DNA from: Cupriavidus respiraculi
GTDB taxonomy: Bacteria; Pseudomonadota; Gammaproteobacteria; Burkholderiales; Burkholderiaceae
Assembly: GCF_914271545.1 (NCBI RefSeq)
Contig: NZ_CAJZAH010000002.1
Location: forward strand, 186,001-250,000
Direction of reading: 5' to 3'
DNA: 64,000 nt
The notes under the pieces were generated by a model. That model was not told the DNA's origin and searched no databases. It saw only the letters and a list, made by a program, of their open reading frames with translations. Position numbers and translations under genes: made by a program. Below, one piece after another: positions 36,776 to 45,149 of the stretch (position 1 is the first letter of the stretch; each line of letters opens with the position of its first letter).

Positions 36776-37665
36776 TCGCGATGGCCGCCCGCACACCGCA
36801 TCAAGCGATGAGGCAAAAAGCCTCGACCGCCGCGATCGCATATGGACGCATCCCACGTCGTCTCCTCCGTACCGTCGCCATCCTCGCCACGGTACTGGCG
36901 GCGGCCATTTCCCCACGTGTTCAAGCGCAACCCGCCATGGGCGAAAAACTCACCGTATTGGCCGCCGGCAGCTTGCGCGATGTCATGAACGAGTTAGGCG
37001 CCTCGTTCCACCGTCAGACGGGCACAGAAATCTCCCCATCTTTCGGCCTATCGGGAAAGCTTCGCGCCGAGATCGAGGCCGGCAGACCGATCGACGTCTT
37101 TGCGTCGGCATCGGTCGAACACACCAGTGTACTGGCCGGCAAACAGCTGCTTGCCCGCTCGATCGTCTTTGCTTACAACGACCTGTGCGTCGTGACGTGC
37201 CCCAAGCTTGGCGTGACAGAAGCGAACATGCTTGAGGTACTGTCGAAACCGGAAGTCAGAGTCGCGACCTCCACGCCCGTCTCAGACCCGGTGGGCGATT
37301 ACACATGGCAGTTCTTCCGCAACGCGGATAAGCAGCGGCCCGGCTTCTATGAGGCGATGAACACCAAGGCCCTCAAACTATCGGGCGCTACCGTCCCTTC
37401 GCCATCCGAAAGATCACCCTATATCGCTGCGTTCCAAGACGACCGGGCCGACGTCTATCTCATGTACTGCACGAATGCGGCTACCGCCAAGGCGGCTTTG
37501 CCACCGCTGGCGGTCCTCCGGATTCCGGAGGCGCTCAATGTGCGGAGCGCTTATGGCATTGGAGAGCAGGCTACGTCTGCCTCAGGAAGCAAGTTCGTGG
37601 AGTTCGTGTTAAGCCCTGCTGGGATGGAAATACCGCGGCGGCATGGGTTTAATCCGGCGAAGTAG
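36772..37665 (+). CDS. Molybdate-type ABC transporter substrate-binding protein (ModA-like)
   Basis: 297 residues from ATG at 36772, coupled to the preceding stop; the ATG at 36781 is an alternative. A long basic N-terminus leads to a signal segment ending near residue 52 (VQAQP). The mature part has the ModA pattern: LTVLAAGSLRDVMNELGASF, FGLSGKLRAEIEAGRPIDVFASAS and the end SPAGMEIPRRHGF. It should bind an oxyanion such as molybdate or tungstate in the periplasm. No ModB or ModC gene is adjacent, so it must work with a distant transporter or as a sensor. A parvulin gene fragment starts 25 bases after the stop. Confidence 0.85.
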   Translation: MIAMAARTPHQAMRQKASTAAIAYGRIPRRLLRTVAILATVLAAAISPRVQAQPAMGEKLTVLAAGSLRDVMNELGASFHRQTGTEISPSFGLSGKLRAEIEAGRPIDVFASASVEHTSVLAGKQLLARSIVFAYNDLCVVTCPKLGVTEANMLEVLSKPEVRVATSTPVSDPVGDYTWQFFRNADKQRPGFYEAMNTKALKLSGATVPSPSERSPYIAAFQDDRADVYLMYCTNAATAKAALPPLAVLRIPEALNVRSAYGIGEQATSASGSKFVEFVLSPAGMEIPRRHGFNPAK

Positions 37666-37689
37666 GCCAATATTGTCAATGGGCAGCTC

Positions 37690-38019
37690 CTGAACGTACT
37701 GGCCGGCATCGGGTTTCGACAAGTACGGCCACACCAAGGGCGCCAGCGACGACGAACTGCGCAAGCAATACGAGGAAATCAAGTCCCAGTTCAGCAACGG
37801 CAAGGAATACCGCGTCAGCCACATCCTGTCGAGAAGGAGGACGAAGCCAAGGCCATCATCGCCAAGATCAAGGGCGGCGCGAAGTTCGAAGACATGGCGA
37901 AAGCCTCGTCCAAGGACTCGGGCTCGGCAGCCAATGGCGGCGATCAGGATTGGGCCAATAGCGGCAGCTATGTGCCGGAATTCTCGGCTGCCATGACTGG
38001 GAAGTCGCTGCGGGATAAG
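37690..38019 (+). pseudogene. Broken second copy of the parvulin isomerase gene
   Basis: This stretch is near-identical to 35279 onward in the intact parvulin gene (same run from CTGAACGTACTGG through the KEYRVSHIL region to YVPEFSAAMT). It lacks the N-terminal third and signal peptide, has a one-base deletion after the SHIL codons (CCTGTCGAG for CCTGGTCGAG), and lacks the stretch equal to about 35592-35767, so that the ATGACT of the middle joins directly to the GAAGTCGCT of the 3' end. It is a decayed duplicate and marks the left side of the accessory island. Confidence 0.88.
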
Positions 38020-38360
38020 CTAGGCCTCATCAGGCTGCCACATGACCGCGCGAAATGCAGGCGTTGAAAGGCCGTCCTGGCGGAAAGTCGCGTTGATGGC
38101 GGGCAGAATAAATGACCGCCCCCGGCCACACACAGTCACCCATTTGTCGAGCCAGGGACGACCTGATTGGCAATGGACGGACCGTGGTTTGAACAGCTGC
38201 CAGGTGCTCTGGCGACTATGTGGTTCGAGACCTCCTCCCATGAGAAAGCATCTGGTAAAGTGCCGCATCAGACTCATCGCAAGCAACTTCCCGAAAAGCA
38301 AGGTTCAGCCACACGGGCTCGAAAGGTATTTGGCATAGATTTCCGCACGAGAGAGGGCAA
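38020..38360. other. Island-edge region, no recognised gene
   Basis: 341 bases between the parvulin fragment and the kinase gene. Several short frames exist, the longest on the minus strand about 90 codons, but none resembles a known protein and base composition is mixed. The ribosome binding site of the kinase gene (AGAGAGGG, 38351-38358) is at its right end. A GGTTCGAGACC string near 38220 looks like a tRNA T-arm but no tRNA can be folded around it. Confidence 0.6.
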
Positions 38361-39779
38361 ATGCCTGCATTGGAAGAGAAGGTCATCAAGGACATTGAGC
38401 AGCGCCTGATAAGGCATCTGGCGCATCTCACCGGATACGGGCAGCCGGAGTACATAACCTCTGGAGGGTCTGCGGCCATCTTCAAGGTGGAAAGCAAAGA
38501 CGGCCCGCGCGCGTTCAAGGCGTTCAATCCCGCCTTCTTCGAAGGGGAGAGTGCGGCAGCCGACAGAAAGCGCCTCGACGTTCAGCGCTCCACGATGGGT
38601 CATCTGTGCCCTTCGTTGGTACAAACGTACCGGGTCGAAGAAGCTGAAGGTACGGCAATCATGGAAATGGAGTACCTAGCGTGGCCACCACTGGACAAGT
38701 GTCTAGCTGATGTACCGGACGACAAGGTAATCCCATTAATTACTCAGCTCGTCGACGCGGTCCGGTTTCTGGAGGCACAGAATATCGTACACCGCGACAT
38801 CAAACCTGAGAACATTCATGTCTCTCCAGATTTCGCGCAACTCAAGCTTCTCGATTTGGGCGTGGCGCGCCTTATGGAAACTGACGAAGCGCCGGATGCT
38901 GCCGGGACTGACCATGGTAAGGCGCGACCTTTCCTAGCAACAGCTCAATACAGTTCGCCCGAATACCTTTTCCGCCTGGATGAGCCCTCCCCAAGACTCT
39001 GGCGAGGCCTCAACTTCTATCAGGTAGGGGCAGTGCTTCATGACTTGATCATGAAGAAACCCATCTTCCATCATGAGATGCAACTCAAGAATCGATGGTT
39101 GGTTGCCAAGGCGGTTCTGACGAAGCGGCCGTCTTTCGCCGATGACAGGCCGAATCGTCTGCTTCCTTTGAAAGCTCTTGCTGGCCGATGCTTGGTGAAA
39201 GACTTGGACAGCCGATTGAATTTGGTCGGCTGGGACGACTTCCGCCTGGAGGGGGCGTCTGACCCGCTAACGGCGCTCGCCGGCCGCATTGCAAAGCGCA
39301 CCCCAACGGCTGGCGACAATGCGCGTCAGGCGGCCGCAACCCGCCTCGACTTCGATAGAAGCGAATACGTAAAGCGCCTGTCTGCAGCGATACGCAACGA
39401 GCTCATTCCTATCTGTCGGACGGACCTCCCGATCACTCTTCATCAGTCCGAGCCAGGACAACCGCCGAGCGTCGTCTTCAACTTCGCGGCACAGGGGAAC
39501 TACCAAATCGAGTGCCTACTCGAGATTCATTGGCTGGAAGAACTTCACGAGCGATCAGCCAACATCTCTCTTCAGGGGCGTCTGGTCTATGGCGATCAAG
39601 CACCGGATTTCCGTAACGATGCGCGCAAGCTGGTGCAGCAGGTCTCCATTAATGAAGGGGAGCCAGAAATGGCTGTCGCGTTGTCTGAAGACATTGCAAA
39701 GATAATAGGCTCAGCTCTAGACCTCATTGATGTACAGGATGGGGCGCCGCTCGTCGGCGGCAAAACTGTTCAGATCTAG
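38361..39779 (+). CDS. Serine/threonine protein kinase-like protein, first gene of island operon
   Basis: 472 residues, ATG at 38361 with AGAGAGGG upstream. The first 290 residues are a eukaryotic-type kinase: glycine loop TSGGSAAIFKV (33-43), likely ATP lysine 53 in AFKAF, catalytic loop HRDIKPEN (144-151), DLG at 165-167 in place of DFG, and SPEY (199-202) for the APE motif. The last 160 residues form a separate alpha/beta domain with no family I can name. No membrane segment, so soluble. It is followed 12 bases later by a helicase gene and then a gene of unknown type, all in A+T-richer sequence than the chromosome around. A defence or stress role is inferred from the company it keeps. Confidence 0.85.
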   Translation: MPALEEKVIKDIEQRLIRHLAHLTGYGQPEYITSGGSAAIFKVESKDGPRAFKAFNPAFFEGESAAADRKRLDVQRSTMGHLCPSLVQTYRVEEAEGTAIMEMEYLAWPPLDKCLADVPDDKVIPLITQLVDAVRFLEAQNIVHRDIKPENIHVSPDFAQLKLLDLGVARLMETDEAPDAAGTDHGKARPFLATAQYSSPEYLFRLDEPSPRLWRGLNFYQVGAVLHDLIMKKPIFHHEMQLKNRWLVAKAVLTKRPSFADDRPNRLLPLKALAGRCLVKDLDSRLNLVGWDDFRLEGASDPLTALAGRIAKRTPTAGDNARQAAATRLDFDRSEYVKRLSAAIRNELIPICRTDLPITLHQSEPGQPPSVVFNFAAQGNYQIECLLEIHWLEELHERSANISLQGRLVYGDQAPDFRNDARKLVQQVSINEGEPEMAVALSEDIAKIIGSALDLIDVQDGAPLVGGKTVQI

Positions 39780-39791
39780 TCATAACGGGAA

Positions 39792-40958
39792 ATGCTTATG
39801 CAAGGCAGTTGGTTTCGCTCTTTCAAACAAATGGATGAAGATCAAAAGAGCTTCATCAGATTGCCTGCCAAAGGTCGGTACTCGTTGGTCGGCCCGCCGG
39901 GGTCGGGCAAGACCAATTTGCTCCTCGTAAGGGCAGAAGTCTTTGCTGGCTCAGGGGAAAAGAATGTCTTGATTATCACGTACACCCGAACTCTCGCAGA
40001 ATTTATACGAAGTGGCATCAAGATGCCGGAGCACTTTCAGCAGTCTCAGATAAAGACTTTTCATTCCTGGGCCTTGGCGCACATTCGGGACACCCTCGGC
40101 TACTCCCCAATCGACAAGGAGGATGATTTTGATGAGAATAATCGCCTGAAGATTTTGGAGGCCCTTGTCGAGGCCAATGAGCGGCTCGGAACAAAGAAGA
40201 TTTACAGTGGCATATTCGTCGACGAAGCACAGGACTTAACTGCGGGGGAACTTGAGGCGCTGCTATCCCTGAGTGATAACGTGTGCATTTGCGGTGACGA
40301 AAGGCAGGGAATTTATCAGCGCGACGGCCTTTCGGTGGCCGACAAGCTGGGCTTGAATCAGCATCGGCTTGACAGACATTTCCGCATAGGCCATAAGATC
40401 GCGCGCGTCGCTGACCGGCTGCAGCCTCCGGACGACGGAACGAAGTCGCTCGAAAATTCCTCTAACTATGACATGAAGCTGTATGGCGAGTCGAGCGCGA
40501 AATTGCATCCAAAAGAGAGTCGGGACGCTCAATTCACGCGTATGGTGGAATTGCTGCGAATACAATTGGACGCTTATACAGGGGACAGCATTGGCATCTT
40601 TTGCGGCAGGACCGAAACGCTTCATGAGCTTCGCGCTCGATTTAACGAAACAGACCTGTCCGATACAGTGAGCGTGTACGGCGTCGACTCGGATGCACGG
40701 TTCACAAACGGAAAGCGTATTCACGTGATGACTCTCCATTCGTCAAAGGGAACAGAATTCCGCGCTGTTCATATGTTCGGGATTGAAGAGTTGGCTACGC
40801 CCGGCCTGCAGCGAACTCGTCTCAGCTATACAGGCGTGACGCGCGCCAAGACGTCCCTTAACGCGTACAGGTCCGCTGACACGACAGTGAAGTTGGAGCA
40901 TGCGTTTGCAGAACCCGCAGCGTTCACCCTAGAAGATCTTCTCCCGGACACGGACTAA
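39792..40958 (+). CDS. Compact UvrD/Rep-type superfamily 1 helicase, second gene of island operon
   Basis: 388 residues from ATG 39792 (ATG 39798 is an alternative). All SF1A motifs are visible: Walker A GPPGSGKT (34-41), motif Ia ITYTRTLAEFI, motif II DEAQD (144-148), motif III GDERQGIY (168-175), LDRHFRIG as motif IV, TLHSSKGTEF as motif V and YTGVTRAK as motif VI. At under 400 residues it lacks most of the 1B/2B insertions of UvrD or Rep (about 670-720), like other minimal helicases found in defence systems. It should be an ATP-driven DNA translocase or unwinding enzyme. It lies between the kinase gene and the unknown gene with gaps of 12 and 3 bases. Confidence 0.88.
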   Translation: MLMQGSWFRSFKQMDEDQKSFIRLPAKGRYSLVGPPGSGKTNLLLVRAEVFAGSGEKNVLIITYTRTLAEFIRSGIKMPEHFQQSQIKTFHSWALAHIRDTLGYSPIDKEDDFDENNRLKILEALVEANERLGTKKIYSGIFVDEAQDLTAGELEALLSLSDNVCICGDERQGIYQRDGLSVADKLGLNQHRLDRHFRIGHKIARVADRLQPPDDGTKSLENSSNYDMKLYGESSAKLHPKESRDAQFTRMVELLRIQLDAYTGDSIGIFCGRTETLHELRARFNETDLSDTVSVYGVDSDARFTNGKRIHVMTLHSSKGTEFRAVHMFGIEELATPGLQRTRLSYTGVTRAKTSLNAYRSADTTVKLEHAFAEPAAFTLEDLLPDTD

Positions 40959-40961
40959 TTC

Positions 40962-42359
40962 ATGAGTATCAAAAATCTCACGTGGCGTCTGTTTGCCCGA
41001 GAAGAATTGTCGGACGCTTTGTTCGCGAATCGACCTCAATACGGGCTTTCTTTGGAACCCCCCAATCAGTTCCGCCTGGGATTGGACGCCATCGGCGTTG
41101 GATATGCAGAAGATAGATGGAATCGCAGCTACACACCGCCGGGCATGGTGTTGCTCGACGACGATTCTCAATCTGAAATTCTTTCTTGGCTGAGAGTTAA
41201 TTCTCCTGAGATTTTCCCCCTAAGCCAGTTTGCACGTGTTTTGACATGGGCGGATTGGTCTGCGTTCGGTGAAAGCGCGTTTTACAAAGGCGATCCCAAA
41301 GAATTCGGTAGAGAGGACCGATGGGCGTCGCTCATCACTGGAGAAATTATCGCGCAGGGCGACACCGACATTGATCTGAGCAAATTACCGCTTTCGCGAG
41401 CTGCCGGCTGCTTCTCGACTGCGGTGGCTCGTACGCATCTCACGTACGGTTCAAAGGAGGCATTGGCCGTATGTATCCAACGTCTGAAGGCGTTGGAGTT
41501 GGACCAGCGGTTTGTGCGCCGGCATGTTTCGGTGAAAGACCTGGAGCCCGTTTGGACAGTCGCAAAACGGGCAGGACATCAGGTCTTTAGTCACGAGGAA
41601 GCAATCGACTTGGTCTTCCATGCGCTTCTTCGAGATGCCGGTTCTAGTTCACAACTCAACTACTTCTCACGTGCGCACAACCTGAATAGCGATTCCATCG
41701 AGGAGCGAGTTGTCGCGTTTAACGCGTTGATAGAAGAGTTGAAGAAGCAGCCGGCCGAAATACGATGCAGCTCGGCCTGCTCTTCGGTTCTTGCCGTGGC
41801 AGCATTCCTCGTGGGAAGAAGCACTTCGCACGAGTTCCTGGTCAGAAGGAACCTTGAAGCGTTCCCGTATGGTCCAATTTGGTTTGGACTTCTTGCCGGC
41901 CTCGTTGGCTCAGCCCACTGGGATGCGACGTGGGCACGCGCAGCAAAAGGCGTCGAAAGACAACTACGTAGCAAGTTTCGATGGGACGAGTCTGCCGGCT
42001 TTGACCTGTGCTGGACTGAGTATGCGTGGTACGCCTCTACGTTCGAAGATAGCTATTTTTCGGCCATTCCGAAGCTGGCGCAACGTGTTCTCTCAGTAGA
42101 GGTGGTACCCGGTGCGAGTTGCCAACTGCGCATGGCAGCTGGGCATAGCCCCACCGCGACAGAGTCCAGGGAAATGCCGGTGCCTGCCGAGCTCGCCGGG
42201 ATCACCTCTCAGCAGACGCTAGACATCTTCGCTCAACTAATCAAGTTGGCGGCCAAGGCTGAGGCGCTCACCCGTGACGAACACCGCCAGGCTAAATTGT
42301 TCGAGACGGTTCCCGCTTCCCCACGGAGTCGCTCAAAGCGGACCAAAGGAAATATCTAG
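40962..42359 (+). CDS. Protein of unknown family, third gene of island operon
   Basis: 465 residues, starting 3 bases after the helicase stop codon. I do not recognise it. It is acidic to neutral, tryptophan-rich in the middle (WADWSAFGESAFY, WARAAKGVERQLRSKFRWD), mainly helical by look, with no signal peptide, clear membrane helix or obvious nuclease motif. The C-terminal tail is basic (SPRSRSKRTKGNI), a possible nucleic-acid contact. Tight coupling with a kinase and a helicase suggests that it is the specificity or effector part of the same system. Codon use is A+T-richer than the surrounding chromosome. Confidence 0.7.
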   Translation: MSIKNLTWRLFAREELSDALFANRPQYGLSLEPPNQFRLGLDAIGVGYAEDRWNRSYTPPGMVLLDDDSQSEILSWLRVNSPEIFPLSQFARVLTWADWSAFGESAFYKGDPKEFGREDRWASLITGEIIAQGDTDIDLSKLPLSRAAGCFSTAVARTHLTYGSKEALAVCIQRLKALELDQRFVRRHVSVKDLEPVWTVAKRAGHQVFSHEEAIDLVFHALLRDAGSSSQLNYFSRAHNLNSDSIEERVVAFNALIEELKKQPAEIRCSSACSSVLAVAAFLVGRSTSHEFLVRRNLEAFPYGPIWFGLLAGLVGSAHWDATWARAAKGVERQLRSKFRWDESAGFDLCWTEYAWYASTFEDSYFSAIPKLAQRVLSVEVVPGASCQLRMAAGHSPTATESREMPVPAELAGITSQQTLDIFAQLIKLAAKAEALTRDEHRQAKLFETVPASPRSRSKRTKGNI

Positions 42360-42718
42360 TTTTGGGTGCGCTCGAACTCCGCCAAGGCGCCGACATGGGT
42401 GTCGAAACGCCGCGAGCGGCGACTGGGGGGCCGAGGCACCGATTCGCCTTCAACGGGCACCAGACAGTCCGCAGCGGCCCATGCCCGTGTCGGCTGTACC
42501 TTTAAAGCCGGCCGTCGAATCCGCGACAGCCATGCTTTCGGATGACGGCTAAGAGCAGCGACATGGGGTCGCTGCACCGCAACGGCCGGCAGGAAACGCA
42601 ATCAGGCAGACAGCTACGGTGGTGATGCGAAGGCGGCTTCGGGTGAGAAGTAGACGATCGAGGCGGTCTTTGAACGGTGTCCCCTCCCCGCTTTGCCATC
42701 CGAAAATACTGCTCACGA
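42360..42718. other. Gene-free stretch after the island operon
   Basis: 359 bases between the unknown gene and the remnant of the UdgX gene. Open frames on the minus strand here (up to 80 codons) look basic and low in complexity and match nothing I know. GC is higher than in the operon, so the operon's foreign composition ends close to 42360. Confidence 0.55.
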
Positions 42719-44135
42719 TCAGATATCCTCTGCCGTCATTGCCAGCAAGTCAGCCCGCCCCACCGTATCGGCAATGGCTCCAGCCACGTCCTTCCGCCCA
42801 ATCGCATCCCCCACCCTCAGCGCATACGAAGGATGCCAGGTAACAAGCACCCAAACGTTCCCAAGCCGAATCGGCGCGCCTATCGCCTTCCCCATATCAA
42901 CCTTGCGCCCAACAATGGCCCGTAGCGCCGTGGCGCCCAACGCAACGATCACGGCCGGACGAACCTGCTTCATCTCCTCTTACAGCCAATGCGCACAAAC
43001 CTCGACCTCAAGCTGCCCCCGGCGTCTTAAGCAATCGCCGCTTTCCGAGCCACCCAGTTAAAATGCTTAACCGCATTTGTGATAAAAACGACGCTGTCCC
43101 GCTGTACATCGGCCCGCCGAAACGCTTCGTCAAGAACCTGTCCAGCCGGACTAACGAAAACGTCCCCGGGCCCAATCCTCCTGATCACCAGGCTGTTCGC
43201 CCACCATCAAGATCCGCGCGCTTTCCGGGCCGCTGCCTGGAACGGGACGCGTAGCGTGGCGCCATAGCTCGCAGCGGCGGCACTGGTCCAGTGAGGAAGG
43301 CGGCGCCCGTTGCGGCAGTGCGCGTTCGGCGGGCACTGGCACCTGCCGGCCCGGCATGTCGCCGATCGCGCCGGCTTGTGTTGCCCGGCGGGCGCCGTGT
43401 CTTGCGTTGGCGATCATGCCGGGTATCAACGTCCCTTCGGGCAGTCCTTTCCAGAAGCGCCCTGGCATATGCTGCCGAAGCGCTGATTCGTTCAGCCGTG
43501 CGGGGTTGAAGATGTTCCGGTCGTACGCGAGCCATAGCGGCTCCACGCCGTCAGTGGCGTCGTTCGCTCTCAGCACCGCGGCGTCCTCGGGGGCGTTCGA
43601 GAAGCGCAGCGTTTGACCGTCCCACAGGGCCGCGCCATTGGGGGTTCCGATGGACCACGTCGATGTCCCCATGCGTCGCGCGAAATGTTCGGCCGCATAG
43701 AGCAGCACGTCGCGATCGGGCTCGTACTAGGCGATGTACTCGAGCAGGCCGGGCGGGCTTCGCCGTTGAAACCGCGCGTAGGATCATGTCGTGCCTGGCG
43801 CGCCGCACGGATTTCGCCATGGCGTGGAGCCGTGCGCCGTCTTCATCGGCGGCGGAAGCCACGGCACGATCGTCGTGGGCCCAGCGCCAGAGGACGCGGT
43901 ACAACGAGGCCCAGCGTTGCGGCGAGCGGTATTGCGCGGCGTCCTGCAGAAGTGTGGCGAGATCTTTGGAGATGCGAATCTGGGGGCCATCTTCCGCTCC
44001 ATTCGAGCGGGAAGCAGGCACCGGTCCATCCGATGAATCGGGCGCAGCGATGGAACAGTCCAGCGCCAATGGCGCCGTGGTGGGGTCGGCCATCCCATCG
44101 GCATCCACCCACGCCAAGGCTTTAACCGGAGATTC
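42719..44135 (-). pseudogene. Degenerate DUF4130-UdgX fusion (uracil-DNA glycosylase superfamily)
   Basis: Read on the minus strand, conserved pieces appear in order but in different frames. First an ISKDLATLLQDAAQYR and WASLYRVLWRW segment (DUF4130-type domain), then YEPDRD..LLYAAEHFARRMG, PGRFWKGLPEG, and then the UdgX segments CRRCELWRHAT, MVGEQPGDQED, VSPAGQVLDEAF, FITNAVKHFNW, VALGATALRAIVG and VLVTWHPSYALR. Lesions include an in-frame TAG at 43727-43729 where a Trp is expected before YEPDRD, a frameshift near 43160, and a TAA at 42980-42982. The 5' end seems truncated near 44135. UdgX proteins cross-link to uracil in DNA. The gene is dead. Confidence 0.85.
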
Positions 44136-44215
44136 GATCGCCCTTGTTACACTACCAGTTATGGACTCGACAGTGCTGAGCAGCGTTTCGCCAAGGCTCT
44201 TCTGGCATTGCGTTA

Positions 44216-44248
44216 TGCATATGTGTCGAGTTTATTGACACATATGCA
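44216..44248. promoter_or_regulatory. 12-bp perfect inverted repeat at the trypsin-like gene start
   Basis: TGCATATGTGTC and GACACATATGCA, 9-base loop, form a perfect 12-bp inverted repeat that overlaps or immediately precedes the start of the trypsin-like peptidase gene. Arms of TGCATATGTGTC type are well suited to binding a dimeric regulator; as RNA it would be a stable hairpin over two of the three possible start codons. Confidence 0.6.
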
Positions 44249-44267
44249 ACCTATACTTATTCTTCCC

Positions 44268-45017
44268 ATGCAACTGCACTATGGAGTTCTGCCGTTTGGT
44301 AGCGAGCCGGATACGCTCCTGCTCGTCAGTATAGATCAAGACAGGGACAAAAAATGGCATGCCATTGGGAGCGCCTTCCCGCTATATCACAATGGGAAGG
44401 TCTATTTAATCACCGCGGGGCATGTAGTCGCGAAATTGTCCGGCTTTCCGATCTATGTTCTAAATAGCAAAGAAAAGAGCCTGATTTCCTTAAGAGACGC
44501 ACAGGTCAGTGTCGTTCGCGAGCTTGATCTTGCCGTAGTTGAGTGTTCCCTGAACGATTTAGCTTCGTTATTCGGACGTTGCAACTGTGTCAAGGCAGAC
44601 TACCGTGTTCCCCGCACTGGTGTTGGGAACAATGGGGATATCTACCAAGTCTATGGCTTCCCAAAATCCAAAAACAAAATTAGTCGCTCAAAAGGCTTTG
44701 GGCCGAATCTCTTCCGCGTTTCGCTAGGCGCCCCACGGCAATTACCCAAAAGATCCAAATTGGCGGGCTTACCAATTCCGATGATGTGTTTCGAAATCGA
44801 TCCCGATCGCCTTTTTGATGATGAATTTAAACCGACGTTTCAACTTGGCAAATTTGAGGGACTTAGCGGCGGCCCGGTAATCAGACATGCCGCCGAAATC
44901 GATTCCGGAGCCGGTAGCTTGGTCGGTATGTTTGTTGAATGGCATTCAACTGAAAAAGTAGCCGTGGTAGTCCCGATTGCGCTCATTACCTCATGGATTG
45001 AGGCTTGGTGTCAGTAG
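44268..45017 (+). CDS. Trypsin-like serine peptidase domain protein
   Basis: 249 residues from ATG 44268; in-frame ATGs at 44208 and 44244 lie in or before a 12-bp inverted repeat and are less likely. The S1 triad can be read: His in LITAGHVVAKL, Asp in ELDLAVVEC and Ser in FEGLSGGPVIRH. There is no signal peptide or transmembrane helix, so a cytosolic peptidase is likely, unlike HtrA/Deg. GC is markedly low for this genome and it stands alone, next to the dead UdgX gene and the kinase-helicase operon. Single-gene trypsin-like peptidases occur as effectors in bacterial immune systems; that role is only an inference here. Confidence 0.75.
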   Translation: MQLHYGVLPFGSEPDTLLLVSIDQDRDKKWHAIGSAFPLYHNGKVYLITAGHVVAKLSGFPIYVLNSKEKSLISLRDAQVSVVRELDLAVVECSLNDLASLFGRCNCVKADYRVPRTGVGNNGDIYQVYGFPKSKNKISRSKGFGPNLFRVSLGAPRQLPKRSKLAGLPIPMMCFEIDPDRLFDDEFKPTFQLGKFEGLSGGPVIRHAAEIDSGAGSLVGMFVEWHSTEKVAVVVPIALITSWIEAWCQ

Positions 45018-45149
45018 CGCATGCCTCGATCTCCTTGCCTCAAGATAGAGAGCATCTGCGCAGTCTGACATGCAACAATAGTGAGATAACGGTCTCCGAC
45101 GGGCGCGCCCCTCCCCTGAGCGATAAGTCACCTCACCAGTGTCTCGACC

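Noticed and set aside
38195-38245. A GGTTCGAGACC string near 38220 resembling a tRNA T-arm at the island edge.
   Set aside because: No acceptor, D or anticodon arm could be paired with it, so there is no tRNA or attachment site.
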